Shown here piece by piece: positions 1-7,412 of a DNA stretch of 39,728 nucleotides. The translations under genes were made by a program, and so were the position numbers. Location: NCBI RefSeq assembly GCF_009765785.1, contig NZ_LMUT01000009.1, positions 282,197 to 321,924 on the forward strand, read 5' to 3'. The notes below the pieces were generated by a model. It did not search any database and had not been told where the DNA came from. It was given only the letters and a program-made list of their open reading frames with translations. This stretch comes from Granulicella sp. L46 (GTDB lineage Bacteria; Acidobacteriota; Terriglobia; Terriglobales; Acidobacteriaceae). Every line of letters starts with the position of its first letter. The first letter of the stretch is position 1.

Positions 1-95
1 TCGCTCGGCGATTCCACCTCCACCAACTCCCGCAGCCGCGCCCTCAGCCGCCCTTCGCCAGCCGAAACAACCCGCTCCAAATCCATCATTCTCAT
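1..95 (-). CDS. N-terminus of probable M20-family metallopeptidase (runs off the left edge)
   Basis: Reading leftward from an ATG at 95 there is an open frame of 31 codons to the window edge. It has a charged amphipathic start and ends in LVEVESPS, which matches the first conserved helix and strand of M20 (glutamate carboxypeptidase-like) peptidases, usually L-x-E-L-V-x-I-E-S-P-S. In-frame ATGs at 89 and 86 are alternative starts. It is divergent from lpxC, with a 113-base intergenic region that contains a perfect 18-base palindrome. The metal ligands lie outside the window, so the family call rests on one short motif. Confidence 0.45.
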   Translation of the reverse strand, partial: MRMMDLERVVSAGEGRLRARLRELVEVESPS

Positions 96-157
96 GGCAA
101 TACCCTACCGCGACTCGCTAATCCCCGCATCTCCCACCCCGCACCACGCCGACGACC

Positions 158-175
158 TGTGGCAAATTTGCCACA
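158..175. promoter_or_regulatory. Perfect 18-bp palindrome, candidate operator between the M20-like gene and lpxC
   Basis: TGTGGCAAATTTGCCACA is identical to its reverse complement over all 18 bases. It lies between two divergent starts (95 on minus, 209 on plus). A TATACC hexamer at 197-202 sits just before the lpxC start. TGTG...CACA ends resemble CRP/FNR or Rex-type half sites, but the regulator cannot be named from this. Confidence 0.5.
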
Positions 176-208
176 CTTTACTTTTCGTAATCCAGGTATA
201 CCCTTCAT

Positions 209-1189
209 TTGCGGTACATTTCGCGAGATATTCTGCTGTCTACGAATCCACAACTCGAGCACACCATCCACACCCCACTGGATTTCCAGGGAGTGGGTCT
301 GCACTCCGGCGCCGCCGTCTCCATGCGCCTCGTCCCCGCACCCGCCGGCTCCGGCATCGTCTTCCGCCGCTCCGACCTCGACAACTTCGAAATTCCCGCT
401 ACCGGCCGCAACGTGGCGCGCGTCTCCTACGCCACCTCGCTCATGCGCCAGGGCGTCCTCATCCAAACCACCGAGCACCTTCTCTCCGCCCTCATCGGCC
501 TCGGCGTCGACAACGTCATCGTCGAAATCGACAACCTCGAGGTCCCCATCCTCGACGGCAGCTCCCTCCCCTACGTCTCCGCCATCCTCGCCACCGGCCT
601 CAAGCGCCAGCGCCGCAAGCGTGAATACCTCCGCATCCTCAAGCCTGTCGAGGTCCGCGAAAATTCTCCCTCCGGCGACAAATTCATCGGCGTCTATCCC
701 GGCGACGGCTACTCCATCCACTACGCCATCGACTTCCCGGAACCCATCGGCCACGATACCTTCAGCGGCGACCTCGAAGCCGGAGCCTACGCCGACCTCA
801 TCGCTCCCGCCCGCACCTTCGGCTTCAAAGAAGACGAAGCCATGCTCCGCGACATGGGCCTCATCCGCGGCGTATCCGACGACTCCGCCATCATCGTCAC
901 CCGCACCACCCCCACCCACCCCGGCACCGTCCTCAATGGACCCCTCCGTTTCCCCGACGAGTTCGTCCGCCACAAAGTCCTCGATCTCATCGGCGATCTC
1001 GCCCTCGCCGGCCGCCGCATCTGGGGCCGCGTCGTCGCCGAGCGGGCCGGCCACGCCATGCACACCGCCCTCGTCCAAAAGCTCCTCCACGACCGCTCCG
1101 CCTGGGAACTAACTCACCGTTCCGAAGCCGCCGAAGTTAAGGCAGCAACGAGAGAATCTGTGTCCTCCCTCGCATGGCAACAAGTCTGA
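209..1189 (+). CDS. lpxC: UDP-3-O-acyl-N-acetylglucosamine deacetylase
   Basis: LpxC catalyses the first committed step of lipid A synthesis, a Zn-dependent deacetylation of UDP-3-O-acyl-GlcNAc in the cytoplasm. The 326-aa product has the family marks in order: GVGLHSG near residue 30, TTEHLLSAL with the first zinc His, a DGSSLPYV segment, HKVLDLIGDL with the other His and Asp ligands, and a late GHAMHTALV containing the catalytic-region His. The only usable start in the frame before the N-terminal motif is TTG at 209, because a TAA lies in frame at 188-190. TATACC at 197-202 is so close that the transcript may be nearly leaderless. Its presence implies an LPS-bearing outer membrane. Downstream folK is 136 bases away and separated by a repeat. 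Confidence 0.95.
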   Translation: MRYISRDILLSTNPQLEHTIHTPLDFQGVGLHSGAAVSMRLVPAPAGSGIVFRRSDLDNFEIPATGRNVARVSYATSLMRQGVLIQTTEHLLSALIGLGVDNVIVEIDNLEVPILDGSSLPYVSAILATGLKRQRRKREYLRILKPVEVRENSPSGDKFIGVYPGDGYSIHYAIDFPEPIGHDTFSGDLEAGAYADLIAPARTFGFKEDEAMLRDMGLIRGVSDDSAIIVTRTTPTHPGTVLNGPLRFPDEFVRHKVLDLIGDLALAGRRIWGRVVAERAGHAMHTALVQKLLHDRSAWELTHRSEAAEVKAATRESVSSLAWQQV

Positions 1190-1223
1190 CACCGCTTCTC
1201 CAAGACATCGTCTTTCAAACATC

Positions 1224-1264
1224 TGTCATCCTGAGCGGAGCGCAGCGCAGTCGAAGGACCCCGA
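1224..1264. repeat. Dispersed intergenic repeat, GTCATCCTGAGC class
   Basis: The stretch begins TGTCATCCTGAGCGGAGCGC and ends GTCGAAGGACCCCGA. A shorter relative lies at 23427-23458. It is GC-rich, self-complementary in part, and fills the lpxC-folK gap without a coding frame. It belongs with the other GTCATYCYGAG repeats listed here. Confidence 0.6.
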
Positions 1265-1325
1265 AAAACTTCGCCCCGCCCTTACCTCACGCCCTTTTCA
1301 GCCACCACACCCGGGACAGTCGCGC

Positions 1326-1796
1326 ATGATCGCCGCCATCGCCCTCGGCTCCAACCTCCCCTCCGCCTACGGCCCTCCCGAAGCCAACCTCCATACGGCC
1401 CTCACCCGCCTCGCCGACCTCGGCCATGTCATCGCCGTCTCCACCTTCCACGCCACCGACCCCGTCGGCTATCTCGATCAGCCGCGCTTCCTCAACGCAG
1501 CCGCCCTGCTCGAAACCAACCTCACCCCCATCGACCTCCTCCACCAACTGCTCGCCATCGAGCACGCCATGGGCCGCGACCGTTCCACCGCACCTCCCAA
1601 AGGCCCCCGCATCATCGACCTCGACCTACTCCTCGTCGAAGACCTCACAGTCCAAACCCCCGAGCTAACCCTCCCCCACCCCGCGCTTCACGAACGCCGC
1701 TTCGTCCTCGCCCCCTTAGCCGAAATCGCCCCCGGCCTTCAACACCCCACCCTCCACCGCACCATCGCGGATCTCCTCGCCAACCTCCCCGCATAA
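1326..1796 (+). CDS. folK: 2-amino-4-hydroxy-6-hydroxymethyldihydropteridine diphosphokinase
   Basis: HPPK transfers pyrophosphate from ATP to 6-hydroxymethyl-7,8-dihydropterin in folate synthesis. The 156-aa protein has normal family length. Visible marks are the N-terminal LGSN (residues 7-10), FLNAAA near 55-60, and PRIIDLDLLL at 94-103, where D98 and D100 match the two Mg-binding aspartates, followed by the LPHP motif near 120. The start is ATG at 1326; no strong ribosome binding site is visible. It stands alone on the plus strand, with a minus-strand terminator immediately beyond its stop. Confidence 0.94.
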   Translation: MIAAIALGSNLPSAYGPPEANLHTALTRLADLGHVIAVSTFHATDPVGYLDQPRFLNAAALLETNLTPIDLLHQLLAIEHAMGRDRSTAPPKGPRIIDLDLLLVEDLTVQTPELTLPHPALHERRFVLAPLAEIAPGLQHPTLHRTIADLLANLPA

Positions 1797-1831
1797 AACA
1801 AAAAGCCCCAGCCATAACCTCAGCTGGGGCT
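1797..1831 (-). terminator. Rho-independent terminator of the porin gene
   Basis: AGCCCCAGC (1804-1812) pairs perfectly with GCTGGGGCT (1823-1831) around a 10-base loop. Read on the minus strand the hairpin is followed by a T-rich run (complement of 1795-1803), so it ends transcription leaving the porin gene at 1852. No U tract follows on the plus side. Confidence 0.85.
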
Positions 1832-1851
1832 CAAGTGAATCTCCTCCACGA

Positions 1852-3441
1852 TCAGAAGGTGAAACGACCACCGATCGTCGGAGCAAAGTTGCTGTTGTGC
1901 AGATAGGGCACGCCCGGGCCATGAGGAATGGCGATGGCCATGCCGCCATAAACGAAGGAATAGGCAAGCCCGGCAAAACCATCGAAGCGCTTGGTGAAAT
2001 GATGATCCATATACAGTGAACCCTCGTTAAGAGCGCCGGCGCAGGAAGCGCGGAAGCCCGCTTCAACCGAGCACGTCTGCGGAGTACGGAAGTTGTTCTG
2101 CAACTGCTCATACCAGGCAAACGTGATATCCGTCTTGTCGTCGTAAGCGTACTTCACGCCGGTCCACCAAACCCTCAGGATCTTTTCCGTATCAAGATTG
2201 TTGTCTTCGACACCGCTCATGATGTAGCCGCCCTGGTCCGAAGCACCAACGCCTAACGGGTTGTGCGGATTGTTCTGCCAGATGTATTCGAACCCGGCAT
2301 AGAACTTGAAGATCTCCCCGTTATATTTGCCAGCACCCATGATGGCGTTGTTGTCGGTCACGATGCCGTAGACCGTGTCGCTCGTCGGGATCAGATTCGC
2401 CCCGGTGATCGGGTTCGTATTGATGCTATTCGTGGTCGACTGATACGGCGCCGCCAAACTCTGAGGCCCCAGCAACGGGTTCAACACGCTGATCGCCTGG
2501 TTGTAATGCTGGTAGACAGCGTCGGCCAGGAACTTGCCAAACACCCCGCCAAGGTCCCCGCCATACGCATTGTTATGCGCCGTCTCCGGTGTACAGTTGG
2601 CGGCAGTCCACGTCGCGGAGGCCGAGAAGCAGCCGCCATTCCCATCAGCAAATTTATACATCGCGGCGAGATGAACGGGCCCATAAACAAGCCGATACTT
2701 CATCGCATCATCCCAGCGGCTGTCCTCGGTATCGCCGCCGCCCGACATCGTGCCGTTATACCCGATGTACGAGAAGGCATAGCCGCCGCCCGCAGGATCG
2801 GTAACAAGCATCACATCCGTACCCAGAGAGCGTTGCCGACCGAACGTCACCGTTCCGAAAATCGTGGACGATATCCCGCCATAGTATTCGTCATTGAAGA
2901 CCTGCCCCGCGCGCGCACCGTCAATCGCCATCGAATAGCTGGCCCTGGGAAGCCCGTTATTAACGATGTCAGTCTTTGACGCGTTAGCCAACAAGCCGGA
3001 ATTCGGATTGATGCCACTGGAAGCGTTGAAGACCACATACCAGTCCGGGTGAAACTCTACTTTGCCGCGAATCCCAAAACCTGTCTGCTGCAGGTTGTTC
3101 GGTGCAACGAGAAACCGGTGTTGATACCCATTCCGATTCACCAATGACTCGCCCTCGTAGTTGTAGCCATTCACCGGCAGACCGTGGCTAACCCAGCCCA
3201 GGCCAATGTCATACGCCCCGTACACGGTGATGCCATGCCACGTTAGCGAGCAATCTGTGGCAGCGAACTCGTGTCCGCTTGTGCAGGGGTCCGGGGTCTT
3301 CGGCGAAGATGCCTTCTGCGTTCCCGCCTGTTGCGCCTTCGCCATCCCAGCGCCCAAAATCAAACAGACAGAAAGAAGTGCCGACGCGCAGCCAAAGCGT
3401 CCGCACCGCGAGAGATCAAATGACCAGCGATTCGTTTGCAT
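1852..3441 (-). CDS. Outer-membrane porin (beta-barrel)
   Basis: The 529-aa protein has a Sec signal peptide (hydrophobic core near residues 19-32, probable cleavage after AKA at 34-36). It then shows repeated alternating aromatic/glycine strands and ends in GRFTF; a terminal Phe is the usual BAM recognition signal. Segments such as YGAYDIGLGW, FGIRGKVEF and GTVTFGRQRSLG resemble the general bacterial porin (porin_4) class. It is divergent from a HTH-TOBE regulator with 81 bases between. The ATG at 3441 overlaps an inverted repeat resembling a ModE operator and has no Shine-Dalgarno, so the mRNA may be leaderless or the true start may lie a little inside. Substrate is unknown; the neighbour suggests an oxyanion, but that is inference. 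Confidence 0.85.
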   Translation of the reverse strand: MQTNRWSFDLSRCGRFGCASALLSVCLILGAGMAKAQQAGTQKASSPKTPDPCTSGHEFAATDCSLTWHGITVYGAYDIGLGWVSHGLPVNGYNYEGESLVNRNGYQHRFLVAPNNLQQTGFGIRGKVEFHPDWYVVFNASSGINPNSGLLANASKTDIVNNGLPRASYSMAIDGARAGQVFNDEYYGGISSTIFGTVTFGRQRSLGTDVMLVTDPAGGGYAFSYIGYNGTMSGGGDTEDSRWDDAMKYRLVYGPVHLAAMYKFADGNGGCFSASATWTAANCTPETAHNNAYGGDLGGVFGKFLADAVYQHYNQAISVLNPLLGPQSLAAPYQSTTNSINTNPITGANLIPTSDTVYGIVTDNNAIMGAGKYNGEIFKFYAGFEYIWQNNPHNPLGVGASDQGGYIMSGVEDNNLDTEKILRVWWTGVKYAYDDKTDITFAWYEQLQNNFRTPQTCSVEAGFRASCAGALNEGSLYMDHHFTKRFDGFAGLAYSFVYGGMAIAIPHGPGVPYLHNSNFAPTIGGRFTF

Positions 3442-3463
3442 ATGTATACGATTTTACATAACG
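3441..3463. promoter_or_regulatory. ModE-like inverted repeat between porin and TOBE regulator
   Basis: TATGTA (3441-3446) and TACATA (3455-3460) are perfect inverted arms 8 bases apart. The right side extends to TACATAACG, one base from the ModE half-site TATATAACG. The left extension is weaker. The site overlaps the porin start codon and lies 60 bases upstream of the regulator gene, so it could control both. Confidence 0.4.
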
Positions 3464-3522
3464 ATTTTTGGATGTACTCTATGCGCCGATTTGCTTGATC
3501 AGATCTTCAGGAGACGAAATTT

Positions 3523-3936
3523 ATGTCAGACGTAGACGTTCTACTAAAACCCCGTGAAGCCGCAGCCGCTCTGGGTGTCAGCTATCCGACATTAAAACAA
3601 TGGATCCTCGCCGGCACCCTCAAGACCATCAAGACCCCCGGAGGACACCACCGCATCCCCCAAAGCGCCCTCAACCCGCTCATGAAATCCAAACCCACCA
3701 CCGCCCGCAAAACCTCACGCGAACGCTTCCGCAACGTCAGCGGCCGCAATCAACTTGTGGGCACCATCACGCAGGTAAAAATCAGCGGCCTCCTCGCGCA
3801 AGTCAGCCTCAAAATCGGCGACCAGCAGATCACTTCCATCATCACCTCCGACGCCGCCCGCGAGATGCAGCTCCGCAAAGGCCAGACCGCCGGTGCCCTC
3901 ATCAAATCCACCGAGGTCATGATCGTCCGCGTCTAG
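3523..3936 (+). CDS. HTH-TOBE molybdate-type regulator or molybdenum-binding protein
   Basis: The 137-aa protein has two parts. Residues about 6-55 are an excisionase/MerR-like winged helix (EAAAALGVSYPTLKQWI, then the wing PGGHHRIP). Residues about 70-137 are a single TOBE/Mop domain (GRNQLVGTITQVK to VMIVRV), which in related proteins binds molybdate or tungstate. The fusion is shorter than ModE, which carries two Mop repeats. The start at 3523 follows AGGAG at 3509-3513. It is divergent from the porin across a ModE-like inverted repeat, which fits an autoregulated oxyanion sensor. No mod transport genes lie in the window, so the ligand is inferred from the domain only. Confidence 0.85.
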   Translation: MSDVDVLLKPREAAAALGVSYPTLKQWILAGTLKTIKTPGGHHRIPQSALNPLMKSKPTTARKTSRERFRNVSGRNQLVGTITQVKISGLLAQVSLKIGDQQITSIITSDAAREMQLRKGQTAGALIKSTEVMIVRV

Positions 3937-3952
3937 TTCATCAGCGCCGCAA

Positions 3953-4336
3953 TCATCGCAGCGTCACCACCGTATCGCGCCCCTTCGAGTCCCGATACTC
4001 CACCAACTTGCCCGTCATCGTCGCTACCTTCGCTCCCTCATCCGTAACCAGAAACGCCGGCACATCCGCATCCAGCAGGCACGCCACATACGCCACGCAG
4101 TGCATCTCCACCGGCGTCCCCACACGGTCACCATGCTGGATCAACGTCACATACATTGGCGCGTTATAGTTCTGCAGCAACACGTCATTCGAATAGTTGA
4201 TCAATACCTGCGCGCCCTGCTCCTTCACCCCATCGCGCACAACCGACCCCAGCGGATCCCGCACATACAGCCGCTGCCTATTCCAAACCACAAACACCAC
4301 GGCCACGACCACCAGCAACAAAATAAGCTTCCTCAA
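3953..4336 (-). CDS. Small membrane-anchored protein of unknown function
   Basis: The 127-aa product has one N-terminal hydrophobic helix (residues 4-20, LILLLVVVAVVFVVW) followed by a soluble domain of about 105 residues, probably periplasmic. It contains two Cys (in HCVAYVACLL) and ends near TVVTLR. I do not recognise the family. It is convergent with the TOBE gene (16 bases apart). It lies 63 bases downstream of the flavoprotein gene on the same strand, separated by a 14-base tandem repeat, so it may be co-transcribed with it. Confidence 0.65.
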   Translation of the reverse strand: MRKLILLLVVVAVVFVVWNRQRLYVRDPLGSVVRDGVKEQGAQVLINYSNDVLLQNYNAPMYVTLIQHGDRVGTPVEMHCVAYVACLLDADVPAFLVTDEGAKVATMTGKLVEYRDSKGRDTVVTLR

Positions 4337-4369
4337 TCCAACCTCCCTGAAATCAGCGATTCAAATACC

Positions 4370-4397
4370 AACTGAGAACTAACAACTGAGAACTAAC
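4370..4397. repeat. Two tandem copies of a 14-bp unit
   Basis: AACTGAGAACTAAC occurs twice head to tail (4370-4383 and 4384-4397), followed by a partial third AACTA. It sits in the 63-base gap between two minus-strand genes. Two copies of an A-rich unit are a simple microsatellite-like expansion; no function is evident. Confidence 0.8.
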
Positions 4398-4399
4398 AA

Positions 4400-6088
4400 C
4401 TACTTCTTCTCCTCGTGATACTCCTGCTCCGAATTAATCCCCCACACCGCATCCTTATCGACATACCCCGTCGCAATCCCATCCACCACCGCCATCGCCG
4501 TCAGCATCGAGTGGTCCTGATTGTTGTACTTGTGCATCCCATTCCTCCCCACCAGGAACAAGTTCTCAAAACGATCCATCCACGTCCTAAGCTCGTCAAA
4601 GCGATCATAGGTCCCAAAGTACGCCGGATACGTCTTCGGCACTCGAACCACGTGCGCATCCAACACCTCCGCCGTCTTCAATATCCCAATCTTCTCCAAC
4701 TCTCCCGCCGCAAATTTCTTCAGCTCTTCGTCCGGCATCGTCCACAGCGCATCGGTCTCATAGCAGAAATACTCAAGCCCAATCCAAACCTTCGCTGGAT
4801 CAGCCACCATATAAGGACTCCAGTTATTAAAAATCTGCAGCCGCCCCAGCAATACGTCCGGCTCCTGGATATAAATCCAAGTATCCCGTATGCGCGTCTT
4901 ATCCGACTCCGTAACATCCAGCTTATTCGCCAGCACGCCCACCGTAATAAAGTCCCGATACTGCAGTCCCTCGCTAACCTCGCGCACATTTCCAGGAACC
5001 TCAACCTTCAGCGCCCGCACCAAATCGCGCATCGGCATCGTCGACAAAAAATAGTCCCCCTCAAACCGCCGAGTCTCCCCCCCAGCATTCACCGCCTCGA
5101 CCGCCACCACACGCGTGCCCTCAACCTCCAACCCAACCACGTTCCACCCCATGGCGATCTCGCCGCCCATCGCGACAACCTTCTCCGCAACATGCTCCCA
5201 CAACTGCCCCGGCCCAAACTTCGGATACAAGAACCGCTCAATCAGCGAAGTATCCGTCCCCTTCTGCGCAATATCCTTCCCACCCTCCGTCGTCGCGCGC
5301 GGCGAAAACATCTTCCTCACAAAGTGTTTCAGCGCAGTCGTCAAACTCAATCCTTTGATCCTCTGCGCACCCCACTCCGCCGAGATCGTGTCGCAAGGCG
5401 TCCCCCAAACCTTCTCCGTATAACTCTTGAAAAACGTCAGGTAAAGTTCACGCCCAAACCGATTGATCAAGAAATCCTCAAGGCTCTTCTCTTCCTTAAT
5501 CGGCCGCAAGCGGCTCATCACATAACTCAAGCCGATCTTCACCATCCGCACCGGCCCCAGGTTCGACACAGTCGTTCCACTCAGCTTAATCGGATAATCA
5601 AAAAACTTCCGCAGATAATAAATCCGGCTCTTCCGCGGCCTCACCAGCATCACCAGGTCGTCACTCTCAGGAGCCGCCGCACCCACCACGGTCACGATCG
5701 GCGCATGCTCCGCCAACTCCTCCGCACTCACATCCTCGCCCGTGTCCCCCACCTTCAACGGCCCCATCCCACGCAACGGAGGCTCTTCCTCTACCGCAAC
5801 CGGCACAGCCACCGTCCGCTGCTGCCCCTGGTAACTAATCTCCGCCGCACCCTCATCCGACTCCACCGGCATCAAGTCCATCCACCATTGCATCACCCGG
5901 TCGCTCTTCGAAAAAAACCTGTGCCCCCCAATGTCCATCCGATTGCCCTTATACCGAATCGTCCGCGAGATCCCCCCAATCTCCTCCGACGCCTCCAGCA
6001 CAATCGGCTGCACATCCGTCTTGCGCAGAAACTCCAGCGCCGCCGTCAGCCCCGCCGGTCCCGCGCCGATCACGATCGCCTTCTTCAT
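4400..6088 (-). CDS. FAD-dependent oxidoreductase related to UDP-galactopyranose mutase / amine oxidases
   Basis: The N-terminus has a Rossmann dinucleotide motif ([15 protein letters not shown], residues 6-20). It is followed by the second FAD contact EIGGISRT and [12 protein letters not shown], typical of the Glf/protoporphyrinogen-oxidase-like flavoproteins found in surface-polysaccharide loci. A C-terminal [14 protein letters not shown] segment completes the FAD site. At 562 aa it is longer than classical Glf (about 370-400). Residues about 80-145 form a Pro/Glu/Ala-rich stretch between the WWMDLMP and [14 protein letters not shown] segments that looks like an insertion. It is divergent from the UbiA gene (268 bases apart). 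Substrate unknown; a role in activated-sugar or lipid-linked sugar chemistry is inferred from its neighbours. Confidence 0.85.
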   Translation of the reverse strand: MKKAIVIGAGPAGLTAALEFLRKTDVQPIVLEASEEIGGISRTIRYKGNRMDIGGHRFFSKSDRVMQWWMDLMPVESDEGAAEISYQGQQRTVAVPVAVEEEPPLRGMGPLKVGDTGEDVSAEELAEHAPIVTVVGAAAPESDDLVMLVRPRKSRIYYLRKFFDYPIKLSGTTVSNLGPVRMVKIGLSYVMSRLRPIKEEKSLEDFLINRFGRELYLTFFKSYTEKVWGTPCDTISAEWGAQRIKGLSLTTALKHFVRKMFSPRATTEGGKDIAQKGTDTSLIERFLYPKFGPGQLWEHVAEKVVAMGGEIAMGWNVVGLEVEGTRVVAVEAVNAGGETRRFEGDYFLSTMPMRDLVRALKVEVPGNVREVSEGLQYRDFITVGVLANKLDVTESDKTRIRDTWIYIQEPDVLLGRLQIFNNWSPYMVADPAKVWIGLEYFCYETDALWTMPDEELKKFAAGELEKIGILKTAEVLDAHVVRVPKTYPAYFGTYDRFDELRTWMDRFENLFLVGRNGMHKYNNQDHSMLTAMAVVDGIATGYVDKDAVWGINSEQEYHEEKK

Positions 6089-6356
6089 CTAACGCACCAA
6101 CGCACCGGAACCCATCCGGCCCGCAACTTTCTCTTCATCATTCAACGCAACGCCATGCCTGCGCTCCATCCACATGCACCCTCATCCCGCGGGTCGGTGC
6201 CCCTTCAGCGTCGATAAGCGGAACTGTCAGTATATCGTCCGCCCCTACCGCAGGCTCGTCTCTTCGCTCCTCTCCACGCTCACGGCATCTAAATCGATGC
6301 ACGCTATACTGATGCTGCCAGCGCCAGCAACTACCGCCGCCCGGAGCCCCTTGCCG

Positions 6357-7412
6357 ATGTCTCAAAGTGAGCCCACCAGAATTCCGTTCGGAGAGCGGCT
6401 CCGCGCCCACCTCGCCATCGCGCGCCTCGATCACTCCATCAAGAACCTCTTCGTCCTCCCCGGCGTCATCGTCCCCCTCAGCGTCGATCCCTCCCTCTTC
6501 AATCTCCACCTCGTCAAGACCCTCGTTTTGGCCTTCGTCTCCATCACCCTCGTCGCCTGCAGCAACTACGTCATCAACGAAGTCCTCGACGCGCCCTTCG
6601 ATCGCCTTCATCCCATCAAGAAAAACCGCCCTGCCGCCCGCGGCCTCGTCAGTATCCCCGCCGCCTACATCCAGTGGCTTCTCATGATGATCGCCGGCGT
6701 CGCCATCGGCCTCACCATCTCGAAGATGTTCGCCCTCATGGCCCTCATCCTCTGGATCATGGGCTGCATCTACAACTTCCCGCCCATCCGCTCCAAAGAC
6801 GTTCCCTACCTCGACGTCCTCACCGAATCCATCAATAACCCGCTGCGCATGTTGCTCGGCTGGTACGCCGTAACGAGCGTCCTCATCCCGCCGGTCTCAC
6901 TCCTCATCGCCTACTGGATGATCGGCTGCTACTTCATGGCGCTCAAGCGCTTCAGCGAGCTCTCCGAGCTACACAAGTCCGGCGACCACGCTCTCGCCGG
7001 CTCCTACCGCGCCTCCTTCAAGCGCTACACCCCGGAATCTCTCCTCGTCTCCGTAGTCTTCTACGCCTCCACCGCGATGCTCTTCCTCGGCGCCTTCATC
7101 ATCCGCTATCGCATCGAGCTCATCCTCGGCTTTCCCTTCGTCGCGTTCACCATGGCCATCTATCTCAAGCTCTCTTTCAAACCCGAAAGCGCCGTCCAGA
7201 ACCCCGAGAAACTCTATCGCGAGCCCCTCCTCATGGCCTCCTTCGCTACCACGGTCATCGTCATGGGACTTCTCCTCTTCATTCGTATGCCGCGCCTCGA
7301 ACAATTCTTCGGGCCCACGCTTCCGCCCTCCACGGCTCCCGCGCCCACCTCATCGAAACGACAAAGCCCCTCTCTCCCCACCGTGCACCTCGTGGAGATA
7401 GAACACGCATGA
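6357..7412 (+). CDS. UbiA-family polyprenyl-phosphate phosphoribosyltransferase-like membrane protein
   Basis: This is a polytopic UbiA-fold protein with about eight or nine hydrophobic helices. The first catalytic motif is NEVLDAPFDRLHPIKKNRP. The N-[DE]-x-x-D-x-x-x-D-x-x-H-P pattern with K and RP is that of decaprenyl-phosphate phosphoribosyltransferases (DPPR synthase, Rv3806c class), not ubiquinone UbiA. The second motif region YLDVLTESINNPLR fits. The start at 6357 is chosen because GGAG lies at 6342-6345 and a TATACT hexamer at 6305-6310 would place transcription start after the earlier in-frame ATGs. About 35 C-terminal residues after the last helix are Pro/Ser-rich. The stop overlaps the next gene (ATGA), so they are translationally coupled. 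The product is probably a polyprenyl-phospho-pentose, by family inference. Confidence 0.87.
   Translation: MSQSEPTRIPFGERLRAHLAIARLDHSIKNLFVLPGVIVPLSVDPSLFNLHLVKTLVLAFVSITLVACSNYVINEVLDAPFDRLHPIKKNRPAARGLVSIPAAYIQWLLMMIAGVAIGLTISKMFALMALILWIMGCIYNFPPIRSKDVPYLDVLTESINNPLRMLLGWYAVTSVLIPPVSLLIAYWMIGCYFMALKRFSELSELHKSGDHALAGSYRASFKRYTPESLLVSVVFYASTAMLFLGAFIIRYRIELILGFPFVAFTMAIYLKLSFKPESAVQNPEKLYREPLLMASFATTVIVMGLLLFIRMPRLEQFFGPTLPPSTAPAPTSSKRQSPSLPTVHLVEIEHA

Noticed and set aside
4370-4400. Start of a CRISPR array
   Set aside because: The 14-base unit repeats directly without spacers and only twice.
4415-6217. A 600-codon open frame antisense to the flavoprotein gene
   Set aside because: Highly biased Arg/His/Pro composition with no domain; it is the opposite-strand shadow of a GC-rich gene.
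6174-6356. Longer UbiA protein starting at 6174
   Set aside because: The extra 61 residues are not membrane-like, a TATACT hexamer lies inside, and ATG 6357 has GGAG upstream.
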